NCBI GenBank assembly: GCA_031262525.1
Contig: JAISHM010000018.1
Span: 1 to 36,236 of the forward strand
Direction of reading: 5' to 3'
DNA: 36,236 nt
DNA from: Rickettsiales bacterium
GTDB lineage: Bacteria; Pseudomonadota; Alphaproteobacteria; Rs-D84
Shown here: piece after piece, positions 1 through 7,447 of the stretch
How the letters are laid out: each line of letters starts with the position of its first letter
Numbering within the stretch: the stretch's first letter is position 1
Translations under genes and position numbers: made by a program
The notes under the pieces: generated by a model
Told to the model about the DNA's origin: nothing
What the model saw: the letters and a program-made list of their open reading frames with translations, nothing else
The model's database searches: none

Positions 1-80
1 GGCGGAACACTGCCACAAATAGCCCTAAATCGCCATAAACATACCACAGATATACTTAAAGTGAAAATAATGGAAAGGAA

Positions 81-120
81 TTATGAGCGCTCCGCTCTAA
101 CCAACTGAGCTACCGACCCA
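81..120 (-). pseudogene. 5' half of a tRNA with CAU anticodon, broken in the anticodon loop
   Basis: Read on the minus strand, this gives a 7-nt acceptor strand GGGTCGG, a complete D arm (GCTC/GAGC around AGTTGGTTA), the 5' anticodon-stem strand GAGCG and the loop CTCATAA with anticodon CAU. The next bases, TTCCTTTCC, cannot pair with GAGCG, and no T arm or CCA end follows in the 80 nt left in the window. The identity would be Met or lysidine-modified Ile. A good promoter lies directly upstream (152-180). The break point suggests an integration or recombination boundary, with foreign DNA running leftward out of the window. Confidence 0.75.
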
Positions 121-151
121 AAGTTGCGCCAATGTGGCTTGCAACTGCCGA

Positions 152-180
152 ATTATACCCACCGTTCGTCCGTTTTGCAA
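152..180 (-). promoter_or_regulatory. Promoter of the broken tRNA
   Basis: On the minus strand, TTGCAA (180-175), a 17-nt spacer and TATAAT (157-152). The same TTGCAA-N17-TATAAT arrangement precedes the intact tRNA-Ser at 33021-33110, which supports a genuine tRNA promoter. A hairpin with AGTTGC/GCAACT arms (122-146) sits in the leader. Transcription would run leftward through the tRNA half and out of the window. Confidence 0.7.
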
Positions 181-194
181 GTGCAAATTTTTGC

Positions 195-225
195 CCTGTG
201 TATCAAGCCGTGTATGCAATGTGTA
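195..225 (+). repeat. 31-bp direct repeat, copy 1
   Basis: It matches 3397-3427 at 30 of 31 positions. It contains three GTGTA words spaced 12 and 11 nt apart, about one helical turn, as expected for sites bound by a recombinase or regulator. The two copies bracket the hydrolase, MBL and ATPase genes. Confidence 0.75.
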
Positions 226-705
226 GATAAAATTCACCCCCCCCCCCGTCAATCCCGCAGGAATCAGCGGTTTTTCACAATGCTGATACACGGTCGCCAC
301 ACCGCCCGCTCAATCTGATTTTTTTGCAAAATATGTATCTAAAATTTGTGTTTTTCACAGCTCTTTTTTATTTTTATGATGCGACCGCCACCACAATATC
401 CCACCATAAAAACACACTCCGCCCACCGATAAACAAACACCAAAAATCATAAAAATCTGCAAATTTTGTATTCAAAATATCCCAAATCATCTACACATTA
501 CATACACAGAAAATTTCTGAGCTGAGGATTTCGCCCCACACTCCGCACAAATCTGCGACTTTCCCCACCCCAGCTCAGAGCGGTAATAGTATTTTTTCGT
601 TAGCACTGCAAAAGTTCTGATTTTTTGCACTAGATTTTAATAAATACCTAGCATTTTCATAATTTTTACTCTATACTTTGCGCATAATTATAAAGGTCGC
701 AGATT

Positions 706-1287
706 ATGAATAATGCAATTGTTTTACATGGCGTGGAAGAAAATTATGAAGAGTATATGCAAACGCTGAAAGAGCGCGGAAGTGAAATTCATTTGCACTG
801 GTATCCGTGGATTCAAAATCAATTATTACAACTTGGTATCTTGGCACAAACACCGGAAATGCCTGCACCATATTTTACTGATATGAATTATGCAGATTGG
901 GAAAAAATCATAAATGGATTTGATATAAATGAAAACACTGTCTTAATTGGACATTCTGCTGGCGGTGGATTTTGGGTTGAATATCTATCAAAACACCCAG
1001 ATATAAAAGTAAAACAACTTATTATGGTTGCACCGTGGCTTGACCCAAACGGCGAAACCAAAGGGTTCTATAATTTTGAATTTGATAAAACTTTATCCGA
1101 CCGTGTTGGTAAGATGGATATTTTTTATTCCACGGACGACATGGATATGATTATAAAATCAGCAGAGAAAATTATTACAAATTATCCAAAAACAGAAATT
1201 CACAAATTCAAAGACAAAGGCCATTTTACATTGAGTTGTTTGGGCGGTCGTGAGTTCCCAGAATTATTAGAGAGTGTGATAAAATGA
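706..1287 (+). CDS. Alpha/beta hydrolase, RBBP9/YdeN type
   Basis: A 193-residue single-domain serine hydrolase. The nucleophile elbow GHSAGG is at residues 82-87 (Ser84). The probable catalytic Asp lies in STDD (about 144-145) and the His in KGHFT (His173). N-terminal IVLHG is the usual oxyanion-loop strand. Length and layout fit the small RBBP9/YdeN family of intracellular esterases or proteases of unknown substrate. AAAGG precedes the ATG, and TATACT (672-677) is a possible -10. It overlaps the next gene by ATGA, so the two form a translationally coupled pair in the accessory block. The substrate cannot be read from sequence. Confidence 0.85.
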   Translation: MNNAIVLHGVEENYEEYMQTLKERGSEIHLHWYPWIQNQLLQLGILAQTPEMPAPYFTDMNYADWEKIINGFDINENTVLIGHSAGGGFWVEYLSKHPDIKVKQLIMVAPWLDPNGETKGFYNFEFDKTLSDRVGKMDIFYSTDDMDMIIKSAEKIITNYPKTEIHKFKDKGHFTLSCLGGREFPELLESVIK

Positions 1288-1934
1288 AAATAACAAAATA
1301 CCCACAATCTTGTTTTATGACTGAATCCAATGGAAAACGGATTTTGATTGACGCAGGTAATTTATCTTATTCGCCAGAGTTTGCAGACGAATGGGCAAAG
1401 GCAGACGCAATTTTAATAACACATAAACACGGCGACCATTGCTATGCAGAAGTATTAAAAAATTTTAATGCGCCTATTTATGCCAATTCAGAAGTTGCAA
1501 ATATTTATCCCGAATTAAAAATAAATGTTGTAAAATCTGGCGATGTATTAGACTTGTTTGATAATATAACTGCGACCGTTGGAAATGCGTATCACGGATA
1601 TATTCCGTGGTTAAAAGGTGCTGGTGAAATACACGAAAACATTAGTTGGATTTTAGAGATTGAAAATAAAAAAGTATATCTGACGAGCGACACAATTTGT
1701 TTCAAGAATGATTATAAGTGTGATGTGTTATGTGCGCCGGTATCGGCACACGGGCTTGTAATGTCGCCGTTTGAAGTTGCATTATTCGCAAAAGAATGTG
1801 GTGCAAGTTTGGTCTTGCCTTGCCATGCAGACAATCCAAAATTCCCAGTTGATTTTGAAAACTTGGAAGAAGAGTTTGCAAAGTTTGAAATAAATTATAA
1901 ATTATTAAAACATAAAGAATCTATTGAGATTTAA
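1284..1934 (+). CDS. MBL-fold metallohydrolase, UlaG-like
   Basis: A 216-residue metallo-beta-lactamase-fold protein. The metal-binding motif THKHGDH (about 46-52) gives the HxHxDH signature; further ligands probably come from TSDT and the C-terminal CHADNP. The compact size resembles the UlaG/UPF0173 branch of phosphodiesterase or lactonase-type hydrolases rather than RNase Z or glyoxalase II. It begins inside the stop of the hydrolase gene (ATGA) and is followed at once by a strong terminator, so the pair is a two-gene operon. The substrate is unknown. Confidence 0.82.
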   Translation: MKITKYPQSCFMTESNGKRILIDAGNLSYSPEFADEWAKADAILITHKHGDHCYAEVLKNFNAPIYANSEVANIYPELKINVVKSGDVLDLFDNITATVGNAYHGYIPWLKGAGEIHENISWILEIENKKVYLTSDTICFKNDYKCDVLCAPVSAHGLVMSPFEVALFAKECGASLVLPCHADNPKFPVDFENLEEEFAKFEINYKLLKHKESIEI

Positions 1935-1936
1935 TC

Positions 1937-1962
1937 AAAGCCACCTGCGGGTGGCTTTTTTT
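1937..1962 (+). terminator. Rho-independent terminator of the hydrolase-MBL operon
   Basis: A 9-bp stem AAAGCCACC/GGTGGCTTT with loop TGCG runs into a T tract, 2 nt after the MBL stop codon. Confidence 0.92.
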
Positions 1963-2040
1963 AATAGAATAAATACGATGAAAGGAATGAATTTTTACCA
2001 ATCTTTTGGCTTTGTGATTATGCGGCTGGCGGGGTGATAA

Positions 2041-3279
2041 TTATTCCCCCCACAGTGCCGCAATTGGTACTGCCATCATACCGTTGCTGTATTTAATTGT
2101 TCGGTCGCCAGAATAAAGCACAATACCGATATACTTCTTTTTATTTTTCAATATATTATCACGAAACCATTCTTGATTTGCAAAATCAGTTGTTGCGACA
2201 TTATGCCCCGCTTTGACTTCTATGCCCAAAACCACCCCGTCATCACGTTCAACCAGAAAATCAATTTCACGCCGTTCCCTATCCCTATATTGATAAAGAG
2301 AATATTCATCAGTTAAATTGATTTGTGCGGATAATTCCCCAAATACAAATGTTTCCATCAATTTACCTGATTTATCAACATCCCGCATAACATCATCAAA
2401 ATTCCAGCCCAGCATATATGTCATTAGCCCCGTATCGGATGCATAGACTTTTGCTTTGCGACCAACCCTGTCATAATCTGTTTTTAACCACGGGGACACT
2501 TTATCAAAAATAAACAGCGCCAATAGCCAGTTTATATAACTTTCCAATGTCGGCTTTGTTAAACTAAGCGATGCGCCAATCGCATTATAATCCATAAATT
2601 TGCCAGACCACGCCGCCAAAATCGGCAATAATTCTTCCAAAGCGTCTTTACGGCGAATATTTGCAATATCTGCTAAATCGTATTCAATCAGTGTTTTGAT
2701 GTAATCCCTGTGCCAACTTCGCTGTTTCGCGGGTGTTGTTTGACGCACAGCCTCGGGATAACCACCACGAAAAGCCAGTTCAAAAATTGCTTTTTTATCA
2801 TATCCTTTTATCATTGTCGGGAAGTTGCCATTGAATGCACGTTCCAAAAATTTGGGTTGACGGCGCAGGATTTCCCCTTGGGCCAATGGGTGCAAACGAA
2901 TGTTTTTAACCCGTCCTGCTAAACTTTCCGTTGCGCTTGGCATTGTTTGTAAATTCACAGAACCAGTCAGCAAAAATTGACCATTACGATTGTTTTTATC
3001 AACAATCATTTTTATCTCGGGAATAATTTTTGGGGCTTTCTGAATTTCATCTATAACCAATGTTTTAACATCTGTTGTAACAAAACCCTTTGGGTCGGAC
3101 AGTGCCAAATCCAATAATTTATTATCATCAAGCGTCAAGTAATCAAAATCAGAATTTCCAACCTGTTCAGTCAAGGTTGATTTGCCCGTTTGACGCGCCC
3201 CAGATACAATAACAACCCGCCTGTCATTCAGTGCAGATTTAAGTGGTTTAGTCATCCATCTTTTATATTGTTCGGTCAT
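2041..3279 (-). CDS. AAA-type ATPase with DUF4143 domain
   Basis: A P-loop ATPase of about 412 residues. It has Walker A GARQTGKST near the N terminus, Walker B LVIDEIQKAP, a sensor-like FLLTGS strand, then the C-terminal DUF4143 region, which often resembles a nuclease fold (note EVKAG near the C terminus). This family is common in gut bacteria and of unknown role. I chose the ATG at 3279: CCAAAGG lies 9 nt upstream, while the ATG at 3285 would be only 3 nt from it. A clear promoter overlaps a tandem repeat just upstream, which suggests autoregulation. It is convergent with the MBL operon. Confidence 0.85.
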   Translation of the reverse strand: MTEQYKRWMTKPLKSALNDRRVVIVSGARQTGKSTLTEQVGNSDFDYLTLDDNKLLDLALSDPKGFVTTDVKTLVIDEIQKAPKIIPEIKMIVDKNNRNGQFLLTGSVNLQTMPSATESLAGRVKNIRLHPLAQGEILRRQPKFLERAFNGNFPTMIKGYDKKAIFELAFRGGYPEAVRQTTPAKQRSWHRDYIKTLIEYDLADIANIRRKDALEELLPILAAWSGKFMDYNAIGASLSLTKPTLESYINWLLALFIFDKVSPWLKTDYDRVGRKAKVYASDTGLMTYMLGWNFDDVMRDVDKSGKLMETFVFGELSAQINLTDEYSLYQYRDRERREIDFLVERDDGVVLGIEVKAGHNVATTDFANQEWFRDNILKNKKKYIGIVLYSGDRTIKYSNGMMAVPIAALWGE

Positions 3280-3308
3280 AATCATATACCTTTGGGTTCT
3301 TTGCGATA

Positions 3309-3337
3309 ATAATAGCACGTATTCCGCAAAAAGTCAA
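3309..3337 (-). promoter_or_regulatory. Sigma-70-type promoter of the DUF4143 ATPase
   Basis: TTGACT (3337-3332), a 17-nt spacer and TATTAT (3314-3309) on the minus strand. The -35 box and spacer lie inside one unit of the tandem repeat at 3322-3380, so a protein bound to the repeats would block RNA polymerase. Confidence 0.75.
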
Positions 3338-3380
3338 ATACATTTTCCGCAAAAAGTAAAATAGAATGTCCGCGTAAATA
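3322..3380. repeat. Tandem repeat with 23-bp period, candidate operator
   Basis: TTCCGCAAAAAGT(C/A)AAATA occurs at 3322-3340 and 3345-3363, with a degenerate third unit (TCCGCGTAAATAG) from 3368. The 23-bp period is about two helical turns. The units overlap the -35 region and upstream flank of the ATPase promoter. Confidence 0.75.
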
Positions 3381-3396
3381 GCAGTAAAATTATTAT

Positions 3397-3427
3397 CCTG
3401 TGTATCAAGCCGTGTATGAAATGTGTA
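3397..3427 (+). repeat. 31-bp direct repeat, copy 2
   Basis: Partner of 195-225 (30/31 identity). Downstream, 3466-3495 resembles the extreme left of the window (50-86): both hold GATATACyTAAA followed by AAAGGAATTAT. So two separate pieces are shared, in a different order, as expected of recombination-site remnants. Confidence 0.7.
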
Positions 3428-3491
3428 TCGCTACGCATCAACCTGGCACGCTTTGGATAGCCTTGGATATACCTAAAATAATAAAAAGGAA

Positions 3492-4049
3492 TTATAATAA
3501 TTTTTCATATCGATGCAGATATTCTATCAAAACATCCATAGGTTTTTTTTCTAATAACATTGCTTCAAAATCTATTATAGTACCAGAACCCCAGCCGCAA
3601 CCATAACATTTAAATACGGTTATATTACTGCCTGAGTATAAAGGCATATTACTAAATGGATAAAAAACACCTTCCGGATCACAAACGAGTTTATTATAAA
3701 ACATTACTAATGAACCTTGCGTTTCTGAATGAAATGGACATATAGCCTTTGCACGTAAATATCCTTGGTTTATTTTATAATCGGGTAATAATCTTTTAAA
3801 TTCAAAAACACCATCTATCTTGGACAAGAAAAAACCCAAAGGGTCGTTGTGATTCGTTTTAGGGTTTGTATAATCTCCGAATGCAAGAGTACAACCATTA
3901 TATCCGCAATTATCCGTGAACCGTCCCGCGAATTTAATAATCGATTTAATTTTTTCGTTACACATTATACATTCACATTTTGTTTTTATAATTGTGGCAT
4001 ATATTTTACGATTTTCAAGTTTTTTATAAAAACTTATTTGAAATTGCAA
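3492..4049 (-). CDS. DnaG-like CHC2 zinc-finger protein
   Basis: Up to 185 residues. The middle carries CPFHSE, a hydrophobic strand, then FKCYGCGWGSGTIIDF. This is the spacing of the CHC2 zinc finger of DnaG-type primases (CPFH ... CFGCGxxGDxIxF). No TOPRIM or polymerase domain follows, so it is a stand-alone primase-type finger, as sometimes carried by plasmids and phages. An extra Cys-rich N-terminal part (CECIMC) is present. The start is uncertain: no ribosome site is clear for the first ATG, and Met29 (3965) is an alternative. It is visibly AT-rich, which with its neighbours suggests transfer. DNA or RNA binding is inferred. Confidence 0.65.
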   Translation of the reverse strand: MQFQISFYKKLENRKIYATIIKTKCECIMCNEKIKSIIKFAGRFTDNCGYNGCTLAFGDYTNPKTNHNDPLGFFLSKIDGVFEFKRLLPDYKINQGYLRAKAICPFHSETQGSLVMFYNKLVCDPEGVFYPFSNMPLYSGSNITVFKCYGCGWGSGTIIDFEAMLLEKKPMDVLIEYLHRYEKLL

Positions 4050-4071
4050 ATTTATAAATTCATTCTATAAT
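4044..4071 (+). promoter_or_regulatory. Promoter of the S66 peptidase gene
   Basis: TTGCAA (4044-4049), a 16-nt spacer and TATAAT (4066-4071), 25 nt before the ATG, with ACAAAGG as ribosome site. Confidence 0.7.
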
Positions 4072-4096
4072 ATTCATACATTACAAAGGTTTTTCT

Positions 4097-5062
4097 ATGA
4101 AACATTTTCGCGTTATTGCGCCCAGTTCTGCATTTTTCTATAACGAATCTGAATTTCCGTTGGCGATTTCCCGCTTTCGTGAAATGGGTATTGAAATCTC
4201 ATTCGGCAAATGCTTGGGTAACGGCGGGCTTATGGGTTCTGCACCGCTTGTTGACCGTGTCCGTGAATTTAACGAAGCATTTTTAGATGATTCCATTGAC
4301 GGAATAATCACAATCATTGGCGGTACAAACAGTCAAGAAATGCTTGATTTTATTGACTGGGAAAATATCAAAAAACACCCGAAATTCTTTTGCGGATTTT
4401 CTGATATAACGGTGTTGCAAAATGCATTACTGGCAAAAACAGGTATGGTCAGTTTTTCGGGTCCGCATTTTACGACTATGTATCATAAACAAAATGCGGA
4501 ATACGCAATTGAAAATTTCAAACTCGCATTGAATGGCGGTACATGGGAATTGCACCCGTCATCAAAATGGGCAGACGACAAATGGTATATGCACCAAGAC
4601 GACCGAACTTTTTATCCAAACGACGGGTGGAAAGTATTAAACGCGGGCACGGCATCGGGACGCATTATTGGCGGAAATAATTCATCATTGGCATTATTGC
4701 AAGGAACCGAATATATGCCGTCATTAAAAGATTCTGTATTATTTTTGGAAGAAACCGAATTGCGTGAAGGAGACGATGATGAAACTTTTGAATTTTTCCT
4801 GCGGCAATTGGGCGGAATTGAAAAATTACCCGATTTTGACAGTGTGCGTGGATTGGTAATTGGACGTTTTCACAAGGGTGCAAATGTTACAGACGAAAAA
4901 TTACAATATATGATGCAAAATCACCCAAAGTTGCAAAAAATCCCTGTTATCGCAAATGTTGATTTTGGACATACAACGCCGATATTTACTTTCCCGATTG
5001 GCGGGTATTGTGATTTTTCCGCAACGGTAAATGGCAAAATTAAATTACAGGTTGGATATTAA
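4097..5062 (+). CDS. S66-family serine peptidase, MccF/LD-carboxypeptidase type
   Basis: A 321-residue protein. It starts with a VIAPSSAFF strand and has GGTNS in the middle of the N-terminal domain, then GFSDITVL, whose Ser is the family nucleophile. The Glu (in FLEETEL) and His (in DFGHTTP) of the Ser-Glu-His triad are present. The family contains cytoplasmic LD-carboxypeptidases that recycle murein tetrapeptides and MccF-type enzymes that cleave microcin C7-like nucleotide-peptides. No signal peptide is seen, so it is cytoplasmic. Its 3' end overlaps the convergent kinase-NUDIX gene by 18 nt. Confidence 0.87.
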   Translation: MKHFRVIAPSSAFFYNESEFPLAISRFREMGIEISFGKCLGNGGLMGSAPLVDRVREFNEAFLDDSIDGIITIIGGTNSQEMLDFIDWENIKKHPKFFCGFSDITVLQNALLAKTGMVSFSGPHFTTMYHKQNAEYAIENFKLALNGGTWELHPSSKWADDKWYMHQDDRTFYPNDGWKVLNAGTASGRIIGGNNSSLALLQGTEYMPSLKDSVLFLEETELREGDDDETFEFFLRQLGGIEKLPDFDSVRGLVIGRFHKGANVTDEKLQYMMQNHPKLQKIPVIANVDFGHTTPIFTFPIGGYCDFSATVNGKIKLQVGY

Positions 5063-5920
5063 CGGAATAATCACATCCGTCATATATTTACGCATATCGT
5101 CCAGTTTGATTAAATCAGGGTCTGATAATTTTGCCGCGTCTATCCATTGTATTTCGTACCCCGAGTCTTCGTTTTTGCCAAACTTTAATTCAGTATCCGC
5201 AGGCACGGGTGCGATAAAGTAAGTATGCTGTTCGGTTTTTGCGCGTCGTTTCCAAATATCCCGCACAGGCACAATAATTGGATTTGGCACATCGCGCAAA
5301 TTTTCAATAACTGGTGTGGCGGTATCCCCTAACTCTTCACGCAATTCACGAATAATTGTTTCACGCGGTGTTTCATCATTATCACGACGGCCACCAATCG
5401 GCGCGTACCACCGATTATCATAAACAGAAAGCGCAACTTGTTTTTTGCCGTCTATAATCCGCGCTGGCAAAACATATGACGCAAAATTCATTTCCATTAA
5501 ATTATTATCATGAAAAATCACGGGATACTTTTCGTCCGCATCAATTGGTTCAAACTCTGATCGTTTACAATCAAAAGTATTTTCATCTATTGCCAGCCCA
5601 GAATCATCGCGCTTTGTTCGTTCCAGAACAGAATTGCGCGCGGTTTCCATATCGCAAAGAATAATGTGGAATACAACATTGTCGGTAATTTCTTTTGCGC
5701 ATGCGTATGCCGCGCGCCGCTGTGCCACAGACCACAGACCAGTGCCGTCAATAATTACATTGTTCCCATTTTTAATAAGCTGTTTAACCTTCACCCAAAT
5801 TAAATCATTATTTTCATCACCCGATAAAATCACAGCGGGCAAAGAATGCGCCAATTGCTTGGCAATGGTTGTCTTGCCAAATCCAATAAAACCATGCATA
5901 AGATGGATTGTTGCGGTCAT
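5045..5920 (-). CDS. P-loop kinase-NUDIX hydrolase fusion protein
   Basis: A 291-residue two-domain protein. The N-terminal half is a small AAA_33/Zeta-like kinase domain with P-loop GFIGFGKTT (10-18) and a DGTG strand (about 58-61). The C-terminal half is NUDIX, with box G177-x5-E183-x7-REL-x-EE-LG. The pairing of a metabolite or nucleotide kinase with a NUDIX pyrophosphohydrolase suggests salvage or repair of a small molecule, but the substrate is not evident. It lies 12 nt after purC with an AGGCGGG ribosome site, so it is probably the last gene of the purC operon. Confidence 0.8.
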   Translation of the reverse strand: MTATIHLMHGFIGFGKTTIAKQLAHSLPAVILSGDENNDLIWVKVKQLIKNGNNVIIDGTGLWSVAQRRAAYACAKEITDNVVFHIILCDMETARNSVLERTKRDDSGLAIDENTFDCKRSEFEPIDADEKYPVIFHDNNLMEMNFASYVLPARIIDGKKQVALSVYDNRWYAPIGGRRDNDETPRETIIRELREELGDTATPVIENLRDVPNPIIVPVRDIWKRRAKTEQHTYFIAPVPADTELKFGKNEDSGYEIQWIDAAKLSDPDLIKLDDMRKYMTDVIIPLISNL

Positions 5921-5932
5921 AAAACAACCCGC

Positions 5933-7099
5933 CTATTTACCACCATTTTCTGCAAGTATTTTTTGGGCATAGCAACTGACAATGTCGCGTAAATTATTTG
6001 GCAAGACCAATTCTTTTTGACGGGTGGTATCATTGAATTTTGTGTATAACAAAGAAACCAGTGTCGCATAATTTTGCTGCATTTTTAATACCAAATCTGC
6101 CGGAATTTCCGGTGGGGTATCGCCAGGATTCCATTCGTTTGCGGCTTTAAGGCTTGTCATAAAATCACGCAATACCTGTTTATCCATACTGATTGGTTTT
6201 CTGGTCGCCAGACTTTCTGTTAAAACAATACGCGATGAATCTGGGGTTCCGACCTCGTCCCCCAGGATTGGCACTTTTGGATTATTCGGGTCAATCCCCC
6301 ATTCAAACTTTGTATCCATCATCGTCAAACCAAATCTGTTATACACATCGTTTATGTGCTTGTATAAACGCAATGAACGACTCTCTATTAAATCATATAA
6401 ACTCGCGTCGTATCCCATTTCGAACATCATCTCGCGCATTTGGTCGCGGGTTATATTTTCATCATGCTTGCCATATTCTGCCTTGGTAGATGGTGTGAAA
6501 ATTGGTTTTTCATATTTATCACATAATTGCAGTCCGCACGGAACCCGATTCCCAGCGATTTCTTTATAATAGTCTGATTTATATACCTGTTTATCAAATG
6601 GGTCAAATTCATTAAAAACTTCACCTTTTTCGCTTTTTTTGCTGGTTGCCAGATTATACTCTTTTACAATACTGCCGAAATGATAACCGCGCACAATTGT
6701 TTCAAACGGCAACATTTGTAATTTTTTTGCAATGATGGTGCGCCCAATATAGTTTGGACCGATTCTTTTAACAGACTTTTGTGTTTTAATGAAATCTATA
6801 TCGGTATCTATCTTATAATAACCCGCAATTTCTTTGAAATAATTAGAAATAAGCGTCAGGAAAATCCCCTTATACGGAATAACATCATAAAATTTAACAT
6901 CGTATCCAGACACCTTGTCCGTCGCAATGGATAAAATATGTTTGCCGCCATCGTTATAATCATAAGTATCGCGAACTTTGCCACTATTTAATAATTTATA
7001 ACAATTCAATGTAGAACTATCGCTATTTTTCATACCTTGAAATTTTTTTATTTGGGCATTTATCATATTATAATATAGCTCGCTTTTCTCGTTTTGCAT
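5933..7099 (-). CDS. purC: Phosphoribosylaminoimidazole-succinocarboxamide synthase (SAICAR synthetase)
   Basis: A 388-residue enzyme that joins CAIR with aspartate using ATP in purine synthesis. Family motifs are present in order: SGKVRDTYDY, the ATDKVSGYDV strand, RGYHFGSI, KAEYGKHDEN, MMDTKFEWGI and VLTESLATRK. It is longer than the usual bacterial form of about 240 residues and resembles the longer versions. Start ATG 7099 is chosen because AAAGGA lies 7 nt upstream; an upstream in-frame extension lacks a ribosome site. No other pur gene is nearby. It follows the 91-residue membrane ORF by 16 nt and precedes the kinase-NUDIX gene. Confidence 0.88.
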   Translation of the reverse strand: MQNEKSELYYNMINAQIKKFQGMKNSDSSTLNCYKLLNSGKVRDTYDYNDGGKHILSIATDKVSGYDVKFYDVIPYKGIFLTLISNYFKEIAGYYKIDTDIDFIKTQKSVKRIGPNYIGRTIIAKKLQMLPFETIVRGYHFGSIVKEYNLATSKKSEKGEVFNEFDPFDKQVYKSDYYKEIAGNRVPCGLQLCDKYEKPIFTPSTKAEYGKHDENITRDQMREMMFEMGYDASLYDLIESRSLRLYKHINDVYNRFGLTMMDTKFEWGIDPNNPKVPILGDEVGTPDSSRIVLTESLATRKPISMDKQVLRDFMTSLKAANEWNPGDTPPEIPADLVLKMQQNYATLVSLLYTKFNDTTRQKELVLPNNLRDIVSCYAQKILAENGGK

Positions 7100-7115
7100 T
7101 TTATTTTCCTTTGGT

Positions 7116-7391
7116 TTATTTGTGTGGGATTGTTTTTTGTCCCCTGGCACCCCCCATGATATACCCCTCAAAATTATGCGTTTTTCCCCATATTTCTAAT
7201 GCTTTATTATTTTTTATATATTCGCTGTTGTTTTCCAAAAATTTTTGGGCTCTGAGCGATGCATTTTTGAGTTCTTTTTGATATCCGCCGTATGCAATCA
7301 TCCCCAACAATAAAAAACAAAACACCCAAACGCCCGCGCCACCATTGCCACCGCTGTTATTGTTTGTTTGATTATTCTGATTTTCTGACAT
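7116..7391 (-). CDS. Small single-pass membrane protein, unknown function
   Basis: 91 residues from ATG 7391. The N terminus is Asn/Gly/Gln-rich (NQTNNNSGGNGG), followed by one hydrophobic segment (WVFCFLLLGMIAYGGY, about 23-38) and a charged tail with a possible helical stretch. I recognise no family. A TTG six codons upstream is possible, but the ATG is preferred. The gene lies just after a terminator-like hairpin (7408-7441), so its expression may depend on read-through from 7576. It is followed by purC, 16 nt away. Confidence 0.55.
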   Translation of the reverse strand: MSENQNNQTNNNSGGNGGAGVWVFCFLLLGMIAYGGYQKELKNASLRAQKFLENNSEYIKNNKALEIWGKTHNFEGYIMGGARGQKTIPHK

Positions 7392-7407
7392 TTTTATATT
7401 CACCCAC

Positions 7408-7441
7408 AAAAAAAAAGCGCGCCAAACCGACGCACTTTTTT
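7408..7441 (-). terminator. Intrinsic terminator or attenuator before the purC operon
   Basis: On the minus strand, AAGTGCG and CGCGCTT form a stem followed by ten T. It sits just after the stop of the 42-residue ORF and directly before the 91-residue ORF of the purC operon. The A run on the other side makes it potentially bidirectional. Confidence 0.7.
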
Positions 7442-7447
7442 ATATTT

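Larger units (their letters stand above)
121..705. other. 585-bp gene-free stretch with arm-like repeats
   Basis: No convincing gene. It holds the tRNA promoter (152-180); GTGTA-containing direct repeats at 198, 210 and 221; a related inverted copy at 283-293 (CTGATACACGG); and an inverted copy of 208-226 at 491-509, with 2 mismatches. An 11-base C run lies at 237-247, and an inverted repeat CTGAGCTG (517-524) / CAGCTCAG (571-578) follows. Clustered direct and inverted short repeats beside a broken tRNA resemble integrase arm sites. No integrase gene is seen here. Confidence 0.5.

Noticed and set aside
1-108. Plus-strand open frame entering from the left and ending in the tRNA half
   Set aside because: It might be the tail of an integrase, but only 35 codons are visible and no recombinase motif (R, HxxR, Y) is present. 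Not annotated as a gene.
81-120. A group I intron in the anticodon loop as the reason for the broken tRNA
   Set aside because: The bases after the CAU loop do not resemble the start of known tRNA group I introns and no P1-like pairing is evident. The 3' half would have to lie outside the window, so this is unlikely but not excluded.
237-247. Run of 11 C as a phase-variation tract
   Set aside because: It lies in no coding region and is not between recognised promoter boxes; it may be a sequencing or assembly weak spot.
1978-2037. 19-codon ORF between the MBL terminator and the ATPase gene
   Set aside because: It has no promoter and no usable ribosome site; too short to support.
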